A model generated the notes under the pieces. That model saw only the letters and a program-made list of their open reading frames with translations, had not been told where the DNA came from and made no database searches. The position numbers were made by a program, and so were the translations under genes. From Caballeronia glathei (GTDB lineage Bacteria > Pseudomonadota > Gammaproteobacteria > Burkholderiales > Burkholderiaceae): a stretch of 64,000 bases of DNA. Position 1 is the first letter of the stretch; the number at the start of each line of letters is the position of its first letter. Location: the NCBI RefSeq assembly GCF_000698595.1, contig NZ_JFHC01000036.1, positions 19,398 to 83,397 of the forward strand, written 5' to 3'. Positions 61,033-64,000 of the stretch are shown here, piece by piece.

Positions 61033-63354
61033 TCAGCCTTCGAATACCGGCCGCAGTTCGCTCACCTTCAGCGACGATTCCGGCGCGCGGCCCTTGCGCG
61101 CGCGCTTCGCGACGAGCGGCTGAAGCGCCGCGCCCGCGAGCTTCTCCTCGCGCAGCTTGCCGCCGCGCCCGGTGCCGATCAGGAGCACGCCTTTCACGTC
61201 GATGGCGAGCGCCTGCCTGAGCGTTTCCTTCGGTTCGAGCGCCATCAGCGTGACGCCGCGGCCGCCGCCCGAGAGCGTCTTCATCTCGTCCATGCCGAAC
61301 ACGAGCAGGCGCCCGCTGCTCGCGAGACACGCGACGTGGGTCGCGTCGGGCACGACCGGCATCGGCGCGAGCGGCACCGCGCCTTCGTCGATGGTCATGA
61401 AAGACTTGCCCGCCTTCACGCGGCTCACCATGTCGCCGAGCTTCGCAATGAAGCCGAAGCCGTTGCTCGATGCGAGGAGAAGCGGCTGCTCCGCCGGCGC
61501 CGCGAAGTAATGCAGCAGATGCGAGCCCGATTCGAGCTCGATCAGCGACGTGACCGGCACGCCGTCGCCGCGCCCGCCCGGCAGCATCGCGACCGGCACC
61601 GAGTACACGCGCCCGTTGCTGCCCCACGCGATCAGCGTGTCGGGCGTGCGCGCCTGGAACGCGGCGTAGAGGCCGTCGCCGGCCTTGAACTGGAAGCCCG
61701 CCGGATCGAGGCCGTGGCCCTTCAGCGCCCGCACCCAGCCGCGCTGCGACACCACCACCGTCACCGGCTCGTCGACGACGCGCGTTTCGAACGTCGCGCG
61801 CTTTTCCTGCTGGATCAGCGTGCGGCGATCGTCGCCGTACTGCTTCGCGTCGGCTTCGATTTCCTTGATGAGCAGGCGCTTCATCGCGGCGTCACTGTTG
61901 AGCAGCTCTTCGAGCTTCGCCTTTTCGTCGCGCAACTCCTTCAGCTCCTGCTCGATCTTGATTGCTTCGAGCCGCGCCAGCTGGCGCAGCCGGATGTCGA
62001 GAATGTCGTCGGCCTGGCGCTCGGAGAGGCCGAAGCGCGCGATCAGCGCTTCCTTCGGCTCGTCCGATTCGCGAATGATGCGAATGACTTCGTCGATATT
62101 CAGGAAGACGATCATCCGCCCTTCGAGAATATGGATGCGGTCGTTCACCTTGCCGAGCCGGTGCTGCGAGCGCCGCGTGACCGTAGTGAACCTGAAGCCG
62201 ACCCACTCGTGCAGGATCTCGACGAGCCCCTTCTGGCGCGGCCTGCCGTCGGCGCCGATCATCACGAGGTTGATCGCGGAGTTCGATTCGAGGCTCGTAT
62301 GCGCGAGCAGCGAATTGACGAACTCGGTCTGGTCGATGCGGCTCGACTTCGGCTCGAACACGAGGCGCACCGGCGCGTCCTTGCCGGACTCGTCGCGCAC
62401 CGTGTCGAGGAGCGCGAGCAGCGTCTGCTTGGTTTGCAGCTGATCGGGCGTGAGCGCCTTCTTGCCGAGCTTGATCTTCGGGTTGGTGAGTTCCTCGATT
62501 TCCTCGAGCACCTTCTGCCCCGACGTGCTCGGCGGCAGTTCCGTGATGACGAGCTGCCACTGGCCGCGCGCGAGATCCTCGATCTTCCAGCGCGCCCGCA
62601 CCTTCAGGCTGCCGCGCCCCGTTTCGTATGCCGCGGCGATTTCCGCCTGCGACGAGATGATCTGCGCGCCGCCCGGGAAGTCCGGCCCGGGGATCTTTTC
62701 CATCAGCGCCGCGTGGCCGATCTTCGGATCGCGGATCATCGCCACTGCCGCGCCCGCGACTTCGCGCAGATTGTGCGGCGGAATTTCAGTCGCGAGTCCG
62801 ACCGCGATTCCGGATGCGCCGTTCAGGAGCAGAAACGGCAGGCGCGCGGGCAGGAGTTTCGGCTCTTCGAAGGAGCCGTCGTAGTTCGGCATGAAATCGA
62901 CGGTGCCCTGGTCGATTTCATCGAGCAGCAGCTTCGCGATCGGCGTGAGGCGCGCTTCGGTGTAGCGCATGGCCGCCGCGCCGTCGCCGTCGCGCGAGCC
63001 GAAGTTGCCCTGGCCGTCGATCAGCGGATAGCGCATCGAGAAGTCCTGCGCGAGGCGCACGAGCGCGTCGTACGCCGACTGGTCGCCGTGCGGGTGATAC
63101 TTGCCGAGCACGTCGCCGACGACGCGCGCCGACTTCACCGGCTTCGCCGTGCTGGCGAGGCCCATTTCGTTCATTGCGAAGAGGATGCGGCGCTGCACGG
63201 GCTTCTGCCCGTCCGACACGTCTGGCAGCGCGCGGCCTTTCACCACGCTCACCGCGTAGTCGAGATACGCGCGCTCGGCGTAGTCGCCGAGCGTCAGCTG
63301 CTCGCCTTCGGGCGCGGCTTCCTGATCGGCGAAGAGATCGTCTGTGATTCCCAT
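61033..63354 (-). CDS. parC: DNA topoisomerase IV subunit A
   Basis: A 773-residue ParC, decatenating daughter chromosomes with ParE. The breakage-reunion domain has RYTEARL with the catalytic Tyr131, and GKYHPHGDQSAYDALVRLAQ as the quinolone-determining region. A coiled coil follows (about 440-500), and the C-terminal beta-pinwheel starts near residue 510. Its length is close to ParC of relatives, not GyrA (no GyrA-box seen by eye). parE is expected upstream, beyond the right edge, but the palindrome element lies there first. Confidence 0.95.
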   Translation of the reverse strand: MGITDDLFADQEAAPEGEQLTLGDYAERAYLDYAVSVVKGRALPDVSDGQKPVQRRILFAMNEMGLASTAKPVKSARVVGDVLGKYHPHGDQSAYDALVRLAQDFSMRYPLIDGQGNFGSRDGDGAAAMRYTEARLTPIAKLLLDEIDQGTVDFMPNYDGSFEEPKLLPARLPFLLLNGASGIAVGLATEIPPHNLREVAGAAVAMIRDPKIGHAALMEKIPGPDFPGGAQIISSQAEIAAAYETGRGSLKVRARWKIEDLARGQWQLVITELPPSTSGQKVLEEIEELTNPKIKLGKKALTPDQLQTKQTLLALLDTVRDESGKDAPVRLVFEPKSSRIDQTEFVNSLLAHTSLESNSAINLVMIGADGRPRQKGLVEILHEWVGFRFTTVTRRSQHRLGKVNDRIHILEGRMIVFLNIDEVIRIIRESDEPKEALIARFGLSERQADDILDIRLRQLARLEAIKIEQELKELRDEKAKLEELLNSDAAMKRLLIKEIEADAKQYGDDRRTLIQQEKRATFETRVVDEPVTVVVSQRGWVRALKGHGLDPAGFQFKAGDGLYAAFQARTPDTLIAWGSNGRVYSVPVAMLPGGRGDGVPVTSLIELESGSHLLHYFAAPAEQPLLLASSNGFGFIAKLGDMVSRVKAGKSFMTIDEGAVPLAPMPVVPDATHVACLASSGRLLVFGMDEMKTLSGGGRGVTLMALEPKETLRQALAIDVKGVLLIGTGRGGKLREEKLAGAALQPLVAKRARKGRAPESSLKVSELRPVFEG

Positions 63355-63498
63355 CGAATTTCCGTGGTTTTGCGTTGGCGTTGCTTCTAAGAGGTGTTCG
63401 GTGCTTCTATCGGGTGTTTACACCATTTGATGCGCTCGTGCTTCCATAAAACTTGTTTTCTTCGTGGTTTATTAGCATTGCCCCTGTCCGGGGCGGGG

Positions 63499-63530
63499 CT
63501 TACTTTCTTTGCTGCTGCAAAGAAAGTAAG
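63499..63530. repeat. 14-bp perfect hairpin with tetraloop (dispersed repeat motif)
   Basis: CTTACTTTCTTTGC (63499-63512), loop TGCT, then the exact complement (63517-63530). The same AAGAAAG-type sequence is repeated next to it and, inverted, at the window end. Sequences of this kind recur in Burkholderiaceae intergenic DNA. Confidence 0.75.
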
Positions 63531-64000
63531 CAAAGAAAGCAGCTTTTCAGGCAGCAGTCTCAGCACGACAACGCACTCACACCACCGACTGGCCCAGCCC
63601 CTAGGTGTCGCCCTCACAAAACCCACCGGGCGTGGCGCGCGGCAAGCACTGACACCCCGCAAACTCCAACAGAGCGGTATGCACTCCGTTCAGGTCCGTC
63701 CGCGCTTCGCTTGGACGAAGGGCCAGCCGAAAACCATCGGTTCTTTGCCGCTCCTGCTCATGAAATCCCGTGGCAAGCCGGCACCGCAGACCTCGCCCCG
63801 CGACGTAGTGCACCTGCGTCCGAGCGAAGCGAGGACGGATGGATGACTGCTGTGCCAATTCGTTTGCTGCGCGATGACACGATGCTTGCCGCGCGCCAAG
63901 CCCCTGGAATCTTGTGAGGGCGACACTTAGGGGCTGGGCCAATCGGTGGTGCGAGTGCGATCACGTTCTAACACCGTTGAGCCCATAGCTGCTTTCTTTG
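63531..64000. repeat. Large imperfect palindrome (mirrored repeat), right end cut by window
   Basis: Outer arms: 63531-63544 is the exact complement of 63987-64000. Middle arms: 63572-63619 pairs with 63912-63959 with 3 mismatches in 48 bp. Inner arms: 63631-63648 with 63883-63900, and 63692-63720 with about 63812-63842. The centre is near 63765. Both strands encode similar frames with AQPLxVALT at the start and RPRFA inside, a consequence of the mirror and not evidence for genes. No transposase is present. Confidence 0.85.

Noticed and set aside
63394..63942. Apparent ORFs on both strands in the palindrome region
   Set aside because: They share similar peptides only because the DNA is mirrored; no start signal or domain.

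Overview
The window is chromosomal DNA from a high-GC betaproteobacterium of the Burkholderiaceae, most likely Burkholderia, Paraburkholderia or Caballeronia. The evidence is protein-level. The window has a DnaE1-type replicative polymerase, PurT, UbiC, a Cys-type intracellular PHB depolymerase, an RsxB next to nth, a TAT-exported phosphocholine-type phospholipase C, and dispersed repeats of a kind I know from this family. I see no rRNA, tRNA, CRISPR, transposase, integrase or prophage block. Nearly all of it reads as core or conserved accessory chromosome; the exceptions are small elements and a large inverted repeat at the right edge.

Layout. 1-8.4 kb: a partial glycosyltransferase overlapping the end of dnaE (both minus), then trhO and gluQRS (plus), then rhlE (minus) with a long leader. 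8.4-14.6 kb: an aldehyde dehydrogenase and an AlsS-like ThDP enzyme, small envelope proteins (MliC-like and a lipoprotein), purT, and a META-domain lipoprotein. 14.7-26.7 kb: a long-linker FtsK, a ZntB/CorA-type transporter, an exported beta-propeller lactonase, small proteins, a GH15 glucanase/trehalase-like enzyme, phaZ and a TetR regulator. 27-30 kb: rsxB-nth-DUF1841, then two small cytochromes c. 30.4-35 kb: a MoxR AAA+ ATPase with its VWA partner, a BenE-type transporter and transaldolase.

35-43.4 kb: a FUSC membrane protein, a Na+/solute symporter with its DUF3311 partner, a ubiC-glycosylase-spermidine-synthase-like operon, htpG and an HExxH protein. 43.4-52.7 kb: a MocR regulator divergent from a VOC protein, an EamA exporter, a PLP aminotransferase, RidA, a lipoprotein-phospholipase C pair behind a PhoB-box-like sequence, and PhzF. 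53-60.4 kb: a membrane GGDEF-EAL protein, then a three-gene transport/amidohydrolase operon with a divergent LysR regulator. 60.4-64 kb: a CopD-like membrane protein, parC, and a large imperfect palindrome cut by the window end.

How the genes fit together. trhO and gluQRS both modify nucleoside 34 of tRNAs. The AlsS-like enzyme and the dehydrogenase look like a two-step decarboxylation/aldehyde-oxidation module. phaZ sits behind a dyad that could be a PhaR-type operator. The symporter and DUF3311 are translationally coupled. The LysR/MHS transporter/carbamoylase/acetylpolyamine-deacetylase set looks like a regulated catabolic cassette. No wholly new system is proven here. The least explained items are the mirrored repeat at 63.5-64 kb, the anchorless orphan RsxB, the structured rhlE leader and the orphan HExxH protein.
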